Assembly (NCBI GenBank): GCA_038127535.1
Contig: JAYPHU010000007.1
Span: 1-64,000 of the forward strand
From: JAYPHU01 sp038127535
GTDB taxonomy: Bacteria > Pseudomonadota > Alphaproteobacteria > Rhodospirillales > UBA2165
Length of the DNA: 64,000 bases
Reading direction: 5' to 3'
Shown one piece after another: positions 25,209 to 34,072 of this stretch (position 1 is the first letter of the stretch; the number at the start of each line of letters is the position of its first letter). A program made the translations under genes and the position numbers. The notes beneath the pieces are model-generated. The model was not told the origin of the DNA, searched no databases, and saw only the letters and a list, made by a program, of their open reading frames with translations.

Positions 25209-25907
25209 TTAAGCCGTGTTAACCGTCTCGCCCAATTGTTCGGACAACGCAGCATCAAAGGCCTCGTCGTCCCAGCCAAACGGTCCCTTGCGGTCGATAT
25301 AGACCACTTTGCCGTCCCCATCGATCAGCACTTGGCGCATGGGAAGGCCGATATACTTTTCCTCGACATTATTGTCGATTCGGTCCACCAGCATCGGGAT
25401 GTCCAAGTCCATACCGATCTGGCAAGCAGCAGCGACTTCGGTTCGCTCGTCGTCGGTGGTCGGCTCATAGTAATTGATATCTTCGATCAGGTTATTGGGC
25501 ACGCGCCAGCCGTCATGTGGATGGGCTTCCCGGATATAGACGACATAGAAATGGGCTTTGTCGCCGTAGCGTTTGTAGAGGTTGTTAAGGCGCACGGCCT
25601 TAGTACGGAAGGGGGGTCATGTATAAGACCCTAAGAATATTCCTACTGGTTTGCCGCGAAGGGCGGAGAGAGTGATTTGTGCGCCGGTCCGTTGGCGATC
25701 CCGGTCCAGAACGTCGGCGGTGAAATCCGGGGCGTCGTCGCCCGGTTGCGGCACGCCTACCTCCCGGGCTTTTTGTTCATCCATATGATGTTGAAGGTCG
25801 TCCGCCGTGATATCGGAAATCTCGATCCAAATCTTGCGGCGTTCCTCTATACTCAGGTCGCGGTATTCCACCAGGGAAACCGGACTTTCAATCGTGTCTT
25901 TGGGCAT
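25209..25907 (-). CDS. Deiodinase-like selenoprotein (in-frame TGA = Sec97)
   Basis: Thioredoxin-fold protein of the iodothyronine deiodinase-like family. The ATG at 25907 follows AAAGGAGG. The frame reads 96 codons to GIFLGSYT, meets TGA at 25619-25617, then continues without a break as PPFRTKAVRLNNLY to a TAA at 25211-25209. Read through, GSYT-U-PPFR matches the deiodinase active site, where Sec precedes the prolines, and YIREAHPHDGW matches the second family hallmark. Total length is 232 aa with Sec at 97, near the expected position of the redox residue. A hairpin with bacterial SECIS properties follows the TGA. Deiodinase-like selenoproteins have been reported from marine bacterial metagenomes; their substrate is unknown. 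If Sec insertion is absent, the gene would be a pseudogene, but both halves are well conserved. Confidence 0.88.
25586..25619 (-). promoter_or_regulatory. Putative bacterial SECIS element
   Basis: On the minus-strand RNA, UGA (25619-25617) is followed after 14 bases by the stem UAAGGC (25602-25597), the loop CGUGC (25596-25592) and GCCUUA (25591-25586), six perfect pairs. The 20 bases from UGA to loop, the five-base loop and a G in its second position fit the described bacterial SECIS consensus. Confidence 0.65.
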
Positions 25908-25986
25908 GGCCGCCTCCTTTTGCATTCCAAGGAAAGATTAGGAAACTTCCAGGCCGTTCGACAAGCGGCAATCCGCCGCCGCTCAA

Positions 25987-28314
25987 TCACGCCTTGGCAA
26001 GCTGGATGGCGTTCCAGATGTTCCTCGGTGTCGCCGGCAGATCGATATGGTTGATCCCCAGCGACTTCAGCGCATCCACAATGGCGTTCATCGCCGCAGG
26101 CAAAGAGCCCACCGTGCCAGCTTCGCCGCCGCCCTTGGCGCCCAATGGGTTCATCGGCGTTTTGACTTCGTTGGAGGCTACCTCGAAATGGCAGAAGTCT
26201 GCCGCCCGCGGCATGGCGTAGTCCATGAAGGACCCGGTCAGCATCTGTCCCGTTTCCTTGTCATACACCAGGTCCTCCATGAGGATTTGGCCCAGACCCT
26301 GCGCCACGCCGCCATGGATTTGACCCTTCAGCATCAGCGGGTTAACCACCACGCCCACGTCATCGACCACGGTGTATTTGGCGATTTCTAGGAAACCGGT
26401 CTCCGGATCGATCTCCACCTCGCAGATATGACAGCCGTTGGGGAAGGTGGGCGCCGGGGTCTTGAAGACGTCAGAGCCTTCCAATCCGACTTCCATGCCG
26501 GCCGGCAGCTTGGCCGGATCGTGCGCCGCTTTGGCGACCTCGGTGATCGACATGGAAAGATCGGTGCCGGCAATGGTAAAGCTGCCGTCGGCGAACTCGA
26601 TGTCCGTTTCGGCCGCCTCCATCACGTGTGCCGCGATCTTGACGCCTTTTTCGATGACCTTGTCAGCCGCCAGGTAGAGCGCGCTGCCACCCATGAAGGT
26701 GGAGCGGGAACCAAACGTGCCGCCGCCCTGATCGATCTGGTCCGTGTCGCCATCGACGAAGGTGGCGTCATTGGTATCGATGCCCAGTTTGGTGTACAGC
26801 ATCTGCTTGTACATTGTGTCGTGACCCTGGCCGCTGCCCTTGGTGCCGATGACGAAGGTTGCGTGGCCATTCTCATCAATGGTGATGGACGACGCCTCGG
26901 TCGGCATGCCCTGGGCGAGTTCAATGGTGTTGGAAAGGCCGAGCCCGCGGAGCTTGCCCCGCGATTTCGCTTCTTCCCGCCGGGCCTCGAACCCGTCGTA
27001 ATCCGCATTCTTCATGCAGATGTCCATGTTTTCTTCGAACCGGCCTGAATCATAGGTGTACATAAAGCCGGTCTCGTACGGGATGGCGTCTTCCGGGATG
27101 TAATTCCGCCGGCGCAGTTCTACCCGATCGATGCCCAGCTCGTCCGCCGCCAGATCGACCATCCGCTCCATCACATACGCCGCCTCGGGCCGTCCGGCGC
27201 CGCGATAGGGGGCGGTCATGTTGGTGTTGGTCATGACGATGCTAATCTCGTCATGGATCGCGCCGGTGGTGTAAGGCCCGGATAGGACGCCGATATGGGT
27301 AATCGCCGGGAAGGCGAGCCGGTCGGTGTTGTAATACGCGCCGACATTGGCTCGGGTGCGCACCTTGAGCGCCAGGAACTTGCCGTTCTCGTCCAGGGCC
27401 AGTTCGGCCTCGGTCACATTGTCTCGCGCTTGGTTGTCGGTGTGGATGGCTTCGGTGCGGTCGGAGACCCATTTGACCGGCCGTCCCAGTTCTCGGCTGG
27501 CCCAAAGGCAGAGCGTATATTCCGGATAGTTGCCGCCCTTCATGCCGAAGCCGCCGCCCATATCCTTGGTGATCACCTGGACCTGCTCGACAGGCACCTT
27601 AAACACTTCGTTGGCGAGCGCATTGCGGACGGCGTGCGGGCCCTGGGAGCCGGTGTGCAAAACATAGCGGCCGCTGTCTTTCTGATAGTCGCCGATGGCG
27701 CCCCGCACCTCCATAGAATTGGCGGTGATGCGGTTGATCACAAAACGCTGCTTGACGATGTGCTTGGCCTTGGCGAAGCCTTCTTCCATGCCTTCCCGGT
27801 TGCCGAAGTCATGGAGGAACGCGATATTGTCGTCGCTTTCCTTCCACACTTTGGGCGCGCCGGGCTCAGCCGCCTCGAACGTGTCCACGACGGCGGGCAG
27901 GGGTTCAAAATCCACCTCGATCAGTTCGGCGGCATCCTTGGCCTGATCCAGGGTCTCCGCCACCACAAACGCAACATAGTCGCCGACGAACTTCACCGCA
28001 TCCTTCACCAGCGCGGGCTGGGGCGTGAAGAAAAAATCCGATCCGTCGGGCCGTTTGCGGGGAATTTGTGGGACTTGCGCGCCGAGACCATCCTTCTCGT
28101 GATCTTCGCCGGTGAAAACGCCGATCACACCAGGCGCGGCTTTGGCGGCGCTGGCATCAATCGAGTTGATCTTGGCATGGGCGTAAGGGGAACGCAGAAT
28201 GTAGCCGCGCGCCTGATTGGGCAGGTTGATGTCATCCAGATACTGACCCCGGCCCGTCAACAGGCGTGGGTCTTCAAAACGTGAAACCGGTTGGCCAATA
28301 CCGAACTGCCCCAT
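25987..28314 (-). CDS. Molybdenum hydroxylase large subunit, CoxL form II-like
   Basis: Large subunit of a xanthine dehydrogenase/CO dehydrogenase family enzyme, which binds molybdopterin cytosine dinucleotide. The 775-aa protein begins IGQPVSRFEDPRLLTGRGQYLDD, has the substrate-binding half (about residues 15-125) and the Mo-binding part. The active-site loop near residue 365 reads AYRGAGR, the form II signature; true CO dehydrogenase has AYxCSFR. Form II enzymes are not proven CO oxidisers. No FAD (CoxM) or iron-sulfur (CoxS) subunit gene is in the window. A GGGGGAG binding site precedes the ATG. Confidence 0.93.
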   Translation of the reverse strand: MGQFGIGQPVSRFEDPRLLTGRGQYLDDINLPNQARGYILRSPYAHAKINSIDASAAKAAPGVIGVFTGEDHEKDGLGAQVPQIPRKRPDGSDFFFTPQPALVKDAVKFVGDYVAFVVAETLDQAKDAAELIEVDFEPLPAVVDTFEAAEPGAPKVWKESDDNIAFLHDFGNREGMEEGFAKAKHIVKQRFVINRITANSMEVRGAIGDYQKDSGRYVLHTGSQGPHAVRNALANEVFKVPVEQVQVITKDMGGGFGMKGGNYPEYTLCLWASRELGRPVKWVSDRTEAIHTDNQARDNVTEAELALDENGKFLALKVRTRANVGAYYNTDRLAFPAITHIGVLSGPYTTGAIHDEISIVMTNTNMTAPYRGAGRPEAAYVMERMVDLAADELGIDRVELRRRNYIPEDAIPYETGFMYTYDSGRFEENMDICMKNADYDGFEARREEAKSRGKLRGLGLSNTIELAQGMPTEASSITIDENGHATFVIGTKGSGQGHDTMYKQMLYTKLGIDTNDATFVDGDTDQIDQGGGTFGSRSTFMGGSALYLAADKVIEKGVKIAAHVMEAAETDIEFADGSFTIAGTDLSMSITEVAKAAHDPAKLPAGMEVGLEGSDVFKTPAPTFPNGCHICEVEIDPETGFLEIAKYTVVDDVGVVVNPLMLKGQIHGGVAQGLGQILMEDLVYDKETGQMLTGSFMDYAMPRAADFCHFEVASNEVKTPMNPLGAKGGGEAGTVGSLPAAMNAIVDALKSLGINHIDLPATPRNIWNAIQLAKA

Positions 28315-28411
28315 GGCTGATACTCCCCCTAAATGCGGTTGTTGATGTGGCGAATTTTAGCGTCTGACATCCGCCGGGCAAGCCGATAGGTGGGCCGATT
28401 TCCGGGAATGT

Positions 28412-29224
28412 TTACTTTTCCCAGGGGCCGCGGCGAAACGGTTCCGAATCACGCCGGCCGGCGAACGGATTCTCCGCATCCGGTATGATCGAAGACCCTC
28501 TGCGGTGTGTCTGCAGATCGACCTCGTTGGGCGAGCCTCCAAACCGGCCCATCCCGTCAAAAAGCACAAAGTCTTTCCGACGGAACGGGACGACCAACAG
28601 CATGCCGGCGCAGAATCCGCCGATATGGGCCCACCAAGCCGTATTGCTCTCACTGCCGAGGCTCATGAACTGAAATCCGATCCAAGCGCCGAGAACGAGG
28701 ATGGCCGGCAGTTTCATGGGAATAAAATTCATAAATAGCACCAGGAGCTGGGACTTGGGGTGCAAAACCAGATACGCCCCCAAGACACCGGAGATCGCGC
28801 CGCTCGCCCCGATTAACGGAGAGGTGGAGCCGATCTCCATCGCGATATGCGAGCCGGTGCCCAAGACACCGCAGAGCAGGTAGAAAATCAAAAAGCGGAA
28901 ATGCCCCATGGCATCTTCCACGTTGTCGCCGAAAACCCATAGAAACAGCATATTGAAAATCAGGTGCAGCCAGCCGCCATGCAGGAACATGCTGGTAATG
29001 AGGGTTAGGCTCGACGGGATGACATCGTAGACGGCGGGCAATACCTGCTGCCCGGTGACAATGACGGGAATAGTGCCGACGCTGATGGAAATCCTGTCGT
29101 CGGGCGTATCGACGACCAGCTGGAACAAAAACACCAAGACGCAAATGACGATCAGACCGATGGTGACAAAGGGAAAGCGGATGTGCTTGTGCTTCAAGTC
29201 ATCCTTGATCGGCAAAAGCGCCAT
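28412..29224 (-). CDS. Rhomboid-family intramembrane serine protease
   Basis: Cleaves membrane-spanning substrates inside the bilayer. The 270-aa protein has six hydrophobic segments, WLHLIFNMLFLWVFGDNVED in the conserved second one, the catalytic serine in GASGAISG (Ser141) and the catalytic histidine in WAHIGGF (His200). A hydrophilic Arg-rich tail of about 55 residues follows the last helix. Substrate unknown. Confidence 0.92.
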   Translation of the reverse strand: MALLPIKDDLKHKHIRFPFVTIGLIVICVLVFLFQLVVDTPDDRISISVGTIPVIVTGQQVLPAVYDVIPSSLTLITSMFLHGGWLHLIFNMLFLWVFGDNVEDAMGHFRFLIFYLLCGVLGTGSHIAMEIGSTSPLIGASGAISGVLGAYLVLHPKSQLLVLFMNFIPMKLPAILVLGAWIGFQFMSLGSESNTAWWAHIGGFCAGMLLVVPFRRKDFVLFDGMGRFGGSPNEVDLQTHRRGSSIIPDAENPFAGRRDSEPFRRGPWEK

Positions 29225-29245
29225 AAAGCCCTATCCGTTCGTTGA

Positions 29246-30226
29246 CTACCCGTCGTAGCAGCCGGCCAGCCGGGCACGCATTTTGACCATGGCCAGGACG
29301 CCGTTCAGGTTGGGGGTCGGGGTGCCGGTCATTCTACCCATTTCCGAGACAGCGCTGACCAGGGCGTCGATCTCCATGGGCCGTCCCCGCTCCAAATCCT
29401 GCAGCATGGAAGTCTTGTGCGCGCCGACGGCTTTGCCACCTTCGATGCGTTTTTCCACATCGACCGGGAATTTGACGCCGATTTTTTCGCCGACTTCCTG
29501 CGCCTCCAGCATCATCGCCTTGATCAGCGTTCTGGTGTCCGGCTCGGTGCACATTTGCTCCAGCGTGGCGCCGGTCAGCGCGCTGATCGGGTTGAAGCTC
29601 AAATTGCCCCAGAGTTTCACCCACATCTCGTCGCGGATGCGCGGACGGATGGGGACACGAAGGCCGCCTTTCTGCAGTTCCACCGCCAGGGCTTGCACCC
29701 GGTTGGTTTTCTCGCCGCTGGGCTCACCCAGGCTGAAGCGATTGCCCTCGATATGCTTGATGATGCCGGGCTCGATCACCTCCGCCGCCGGGTAGACCAC
29801 GCAGCCGATGATCCGTTCCGGGCCGATCTTGTCCCACTGCACGCCGCCGGGATCGACGGTTTCAAGCCGCATGTCACAATAATCGCCATCCAATTGATGG
29901 AAGTACCACCAGGGCACGCCGTTGACGCCCCAGACAACGGCCGTGTCCGGGCCCATCAGCGGCTGGATGGCATCTACGATGCTGGGCACCGAATGCGCCT
30001 TCAAAGTGATGATGACATAATCCTGAGGACCGGCGTCTTCCGGATTTTTGAAGGCGGAGACTTGTGCCGTCCGTTCGCCGTCCTCGGTGATGAGGCGCAG
30101 TCCGTCTTTCTGCATAGCCTCAAGATGGGGGCCCCGGGCGATCAGCGTGACGTCGGCGCCGGCCAAGGCCAACTCAGCGCCCATATAGCCGCCGATCGCG
30201 CCTGCGCCGTAAATGCAAATCTTCAT
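29246..30226 (-). CDS. 2-dehydropantoate 2-reductase family protein
   Basis: NADPH-dependent ketoacid reductase of the PanE family. The N-terminal Rossmann motif is CIYGAGAIGGYMGAELALAG; the central GVNGVPWW and the helical C-terminal domain (KLWGNLSFNPISALTGATL) match PanE/ApbA. The 326 aa are normal. Because it sits among catabolic genes, a role outside pantothenate synthesis (reducing another 2-oxoacid) is possible, so no symbol is assigned. Confidence 0.85.
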   Translation of the reverse strand: MKICIYGAGAIGGYMGAELALAGADVTLIARGPHLEAMQKDGLRLITEDGERTAQVSAFKNPEDAGPQDYVIITLKAHSVPSIVDAIQPLMGPDTAVVWGVNGVPWWYFHQLDGDYCDMRLETVDPGGVQWDKIGPERIIGCVVYPAAEVIEPGIIKHIEGNRFSLGEPSGEKTNRVQALAVELQKGGLRVPIRPRIRDEMWVKLWGNLSFNPISALTGATLEQMCTEPDTRTLIKAMMLEAQEVGEKIGVKFPVDVEKRIEGGKAVGAHKTSMLQDLERGRPMEIDALVSAVSEMGRMTGTPTPNLNGVLAMVKMRARLAGCYDG

Positions 30227-30235
30227 GCCGCCGCC

Positions 30236-31759
30236 CTAGACCAGGCCCAGCTTCTCGGCGAGGCCGATCCGTTGCAGCTTGCCGGTCGCGCCCTTGGGGA
30301 TTTCATCCATGAACAGTATTTTCCGGGGCACCTTGAAGTCGGCTAATTGCTGTCCCACAAAGTCGCGGAGGTCTTTTTCGGAAGCGTCTTGATTCTCCCG
30401 AAGCACGACCACGGCTGCGACCTCCTCACCCAGTTTGTCGTGCGGCATGGCGAAGGTGACCACTTGCTGGACCGCCGGATGATCCATGATGGCTTCATCC
30501 ACTTCGCGCGGGGAAATTTTCTCGCCGCCACGGTTGATGATTTCCTTCAACCGGCCGGTGATTCGCACATAGCCTTCGTCGTCCATGATGCCCTGGTCGC
30601 CGGTGCGGAACCAGCCGTCGGTAAAGGCCTCCGCATTGGCGGTAGGATTGGCTTCATAGCCGGAGAAGACATTGTCCCCACGAATGACGATCTCGCCGGT
30701 GTCTCCGGCCTTGAGAATTTCGCCGCTGTCCTGCGCCATGATGGCAACTTCCGGACCGGCGGCGATGCCCACGCTGCCGGGCTTCCGTGGCGCGTCGAGC
30801 AGCGGATTACTGGCCATTTGGTGGGACGCCTCGGTCATGCCGTAGGCCTCAATCACCGGGCAGCCGAACACCTCTTCCAATTCCTGCATGACCTGCGGGG
30901 GCAGGGACGACGACGAGGAGCGAACAAACCGCAACGGCACTTTATCGATGATTTCCTGATTGCGTGCGGCGCGGGTCAGGATGGCCTGATGCATGGTGGG
31001 AACGGCCGTGTACCAAGTGGGTGTGACTTCCTCCATCCAGGAGAAAAAGCTGAGCGCATTGAAGCCAGGCGAGCACGAAATAGCCGCACCAGCGTTGATG
31101 GAAGACAGGGTCGCGGCGATCAATCCGTGAATATGAAACAGCGGCATAATGTTGAGGCAGCGATCCTCCGCCGTGAGCCGCAAAGTTTCACGGATGTTGT
31201 TGGCCGAGGCGCAGACGTTAGTCTGGCTGAGCGGCACGATCTTTGGCCGGGATGTGGTGCCTGATGTGTGCAAAACCAGCGCGCAATCGTCTGGCTTTGC
31301 GAATCCGCCCTCCGATGGATCAGACTGGTCGTGGCCGTCTTCCATAATAGTGAAGTAGCCCGCTGGATCAGACTCGGCAAAAGTAATCTCAAGCACCGGA
31401 ATGCCTCGCTGAGACGCAACCGCGCGGGCGGGCGACTCGCTACCTTGTTCGACCAGCAAGGCCTTGGCGTTTAGGTCGGAGAGATAAAAATCGAACTCTT
31501 CTTCGCGGTAGCCGGGGTTCAGCGGCGCCGTAGTCGCGCTCGCCCCGACGGCGATAAAGGCGGTGGCCATTTCGGGGCCGTTCGGAAGGACAATGGCTAC
31601 CCGGTCATTGCGGCCAATGCCCAGGCCGTTCAATTGTGCGCCGGTCTGTTCCAATTGCGCCTTCAATTGACCGTAGGTCATGTCCGTTCTGCCGGGCGCG
31701 CCGATGGCCGGCGCTGAACCAGTCCCGGTTGCAACGATTTCGTATATCGTTTTTGACAT
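30236..31759 (-). CDS. Acyl-CoA synthetase (AMP-forming)
   Basis: Activates a carboxylic acid to its CoA thioester via an acyl-adenylate. The AMP-binding P-loop HTSGTTSRPKIVPLS, the YGMTEASHQM motif, the GYVRITGRLKEIINRGGEKI hinge and the catalytic lysine in PKGATGKLQR are all present. The frame stays open to 32053, but ATG 31759 follows CAGGAAG and gives a 507-aa protein beginning SKTIYEIVA. General appearance is closest to the oxalate/short-chain ligase branch; substrate is unproven. It ends ten bases before the PanE-like gene. Confidence 0.88.
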   Translation of the reverse strand: MSKTIYEIVATGTGSAPAIGAPGRTDMTYGQLKAQLEQTGAQLNGLGIGRNDRVAIVLPNGPEMATAFIAVGASATTAPLNPGYREEEFDFYLSDLNAKALLVEQGSESPARAVASQRGIPVLEITFAESDPAGYFTIMEDGHDQSDPSEGGFAKPDDCALVLHTSGTTSRPKIVPLSQTNVCASANNIRETLRLTAEDRCLNIMPLFHIHGLIAATLSSINAGAAISCSPGFNALSFFSWMEEVTPTWYTAVPTMHQAILTRAARNQEIIDKVPLRFVRSSSSSLPPQVMQELEEVFGCPVIEAYGMTEASHQMASNPLLDAPRKPGSVGIAAGPEVAIMAQDSGEILKAGDTGEIVIRGDNVFSGYEANPTANAEAFTDGWFRTGDQGIMDDEGYVRITGRLKEIINRGGEKISPREVDEAIMDHPAVQQVVTFAMPHDKLGEEVAAVVVLRENQDASEKDLRDFVGQQLADFKVPRKILFMDEIPKGATGKLQRIGLAEKLGLV

Positions 31760-31922
31760 TTCAGGCTTCCTGTGTGTCGTCGAAAGAGGTCCGAAATTTA
31801 ACATGCTCGGCCGAAGAGGGCGAACATCAAGTTTTTCCGACCGGTACACAGAGCTTGTTGCCCTAAATGCTTGAGTCAGGTCGGCATTCGGGTATGTTCG
31901 CCGCAGAGCAGGGGCATTTCCT

Positions 31923-32897
31923 ATGAAAGTACTCACCAGCCTGAACGCGGAAAAAAAAAGGGCGTTGCGTTCCCTATCCCGGCTGAGTCTGCTTGCCGTC
32001 ATGCTTGTCGGACTGAGTTTTCCTGCGGGCGCAGGGAATTCCATATACAGCATGAACGCGTTGCTGGCGGAGCCTCATCCGTTTACCGCCGGCACGCTTG
32101 CGTCCACACCACCGCCGACTGCGGCGCCTGCGCCTGCGCGACCCTCCTCACCGGCTGCTCAACCGGCGCGCGATGAAGACAACGAAACCGACCATTCCGA
32201 GCTGGACGATCTCACCGAAGAGTTCGACGAGGATGAAAAGGTCAACGATCCTTTGGAGCCCATGAACAGAGCGATCTTCAGCGTGAACACGTTTATTAAT
32301 CAGTATCTGTTCGGACCGGTGGCCAAAGGCTACAACGCGGTCCTGCCTGAATTCGTGCGCGAGGCGGTTGCGAGTTTTCTCTTCAATCTTAATGAACCGG
32401 TTGTCCTGGCAAACGATCTGCTTCAGGGCGAGATAAAGCGCGGGTTCAACACCGGAACCAGGCTGGTCATCAACTCGACCATCGGCATCGCTGGTCTCAT
32501 TGACGTGGCCGAGAAGTTCGGTTTCGAAAAGCACAGCGAAGATTTTGGCCAGACCTTGGCCGTGTGGGGCGTGGGCGAGGGATTTTATTGGGTCCTGCCG
32601 CTCTTGGGCCCCTCTAGTCCTCGGGATGCCTTCGGCAAGCATTTCGTTGATTCCTATTTTGATCCGTCGGGATATTACCTGGATAATATGGACCGGGAAG
32701 AATGGGGTTATGCCCGTTCAGGGCTTCAGGGCGTTGTCACCTATGCGGCGATCGTCGATGAACTGGAAACCCTGAGGGAATCCTCGATCGATTTCTATGG
32801 CGCCATCCGAAGCCTGTACCGTCAAAAGCGTGCTGCGGAGATCGCCAATCAAACCGAGAAAAAACAGACCCCGGAATTGGATTTGAATATCGAATAG
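31923..32897 (+). CDS. mlaA: MlaA (VacJ) family outer-membrane lipid asymmetry protein
   Basis: Removes misplaced phospholipid from the outer leaflet. The 324-aa protein has a signal peptide (LSLLAVMLVGLSFPAGA), a Pro/Ala then acidic linker (about residues 60-110), and the MlaA core starting NDPLEPMNRAIFSVN, with VVLANDLLQGE, FGQTLAVWGVGEGFYWVLPLLGPSSPRD (read in parts). Classic MlaA is a lipoprotein, but no lipobox cysteine is present here. The other mla genes are not in the window. Confidence 0.88.
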   Translation: MKVLTSLNAEKKRALRSLSRLSLLAVMLVGLSFPAGAGNSIYSMNALLAEPHPFTAGTLASTPPPTAAPAPARPSSPAAQPARDEDNETDHSELDDLTEEFDEDEKVNDPLEPMNRAIFSVNTFINQYLFGPVAKGYNAVLPEFVREAVASFLFNLNEPVVLANDLLQGEIKRGFNTGTRLVINSTIGIAGLIDVAEKFGFEKHSEDFGQTLAVWGVGEGFYWVLPLLGPSSPRDAFGKHFVDSYFDPSGYYLDNMDREEWGYARSGLQGVVTYAAIVDELETLRESSIDFYGAIRSLYRQKRAAEIANQTEKKQTPELDLNIE

Positions 32898-32977
32898 CCC
32901 GCGCCTGACAGGTCATTTTTCTTGCGCCTGAATTGAGTACGGTATCTAATTTTTGGGTGACCTTATTTCGAAAATTT

Positions 32978-33817
32978 ATGCCACGAGCGTGCGCCTCATT
33001 TTTGGCGCTCTTCGTCATTGCCCAGATATCAAGCCCTGCCTTTGCCGATCAGGTGCCGGTCGATCTAGAACTGGTCTTAGCCATTGATGTGTCCGGCAGT
33101 GTGGACTGGCAGGAAGCGGCGTTGCAGCGGGACGGATACGTTCAGGCGCTGAAAAGCGATGCTTTTGTGAAAGCAGTTCAGTCCGGCGTTTTGGGACGGA
33201 TTGCCGTCACCTATGTGGAATGGGCCGGAGACGGCATTCAGATGCCGGTTCTTGATTGGGACGTCATCAAGGATCGGCAGTCCGCGGAAGCATTCTCCGA
33301 AAGGCTGGCCAAGACGCATATCGAATCCGGTCCCTGGACCTCGATCAGCAGCCTGATCGACTACGCAGTGCCCCTGTTCAAAGACAATGGGTATGAGGGC
33401 ACCCGCCGGGTGATCGATATTTCCGGCGACGGGCCCAATAACACCGGTCGGCTGGTGACCAGCGCACGGGATGAAGCCGTTCGCCAAGGGGTCGTGATCA
33501 ACGGATTGCCGATCATCAACGACCGGCTTCAACCGTCGGGCCGGCCGCAGATCAAAGATTTGGATAAGTACTACCGGGCCTGCGTTATCGGAGGTCTCGG
33601 CGCATTTTTGGTGGTGGCGCACGATTTTAACGATTTTGCCCGCGCCGTTCGGCGCAAACTCATTTTTGAGATTGTGGATGCCACGCCACCTGAGTTCACA
33701 CCCCAGCCTCTTGGAGCCGGGTCAGTCCAACCGGCGCAAGCGACGTTCGAACTCGACTGTGACGTCGGAGAACGCCGCCTCCAACGGCGCCGGATGGGGA
33801 GCGACGACGAATTCTGA
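32978..33817 (+). CDS. DUF1194 protein, VWA-like, exported
   Basis: Unknown function. A signal peptide (MPRACASFLALFVIAQISSPAFA) precedes a von Willebrand A-like domain with the MIDAS-type motif LAIDVSGSVDWQEA and the repeated landmarks AVTYVEWAG, VIDISGDGPNNTGR and CVIGGLGAFLVVAHDFNDFA, which define DUF1194. ATG 32978 is preferred because it places the signal peptide at the N-terminus; a TTG at 32933 would add 15 residues. A second, broken copy lies at 45825. Confidence 0.85.
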   Translation: MPRACASFLALFVIAQISSPAFADQVPVDLELVLAIDVSGSVDWQEAALQRDGYVQALKSDAFVKAVQSGVLGRIAVTYVEWAGDGIQMPVLDWDVIKDRQSAEAFSERLAKTHIESGPWTSISSLIDYAVPLFKDNGYEGTRRVIDISGDGPNNTGRLVTSARDEAVRQGVVINGLPIINDRLQPSGRPQIKDLDKYYRACVIGGLGAFLVVAHDFNDFARAVRRKLIFEIVDATPPEFTPQPLGAGSVQPAQATFELDCDVGERRLQRRRMGSDDEF

Positions 33818-34072
33818 TTCGCGGATTCTCAAATGACGGCAATGCCGGATTCGTCTACATTTTACCCGCAACGTTAATTTACTAAAATCTTGTGTCCAAA
33901 GACTGTGACGTGTTGCTGGAAGGCGTTGCAAGGCTGGCAAAAAAAACTATTCAATATCAATTCGTTAACATTATTATCGTCGGTCTGTTCCCATGGCGGG
34001 CATGAGTCCAGTTTTTGGTTTTGCGCGCAAATCCTGGACTTTTACTGAATTTTGCCGTCAATAGGTCCAGAC
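33818..34072. other. Gene-free stretch before pccA
   Basis: 255 bp, noticeably richer in A+T than the surroundings, between the DUF1194 gene and the carboxylase gene. It presumably holds the pccA promoter, but no box pair or hairpin was convincing. Confidence 0.4.

Noticed and set aside
25617..25925. Two separate small genes on either side of the TGA at 25619
   Set aside because: They share one frame, the second has no binding site of its own, and joined they form a single deiodinase-like protein.
27295..28284. 329-codon plus-strand frame opposite the CoxL-like gene
   Set aside because: Shadow of the conserved minus-strand gene, without motif or binding site.
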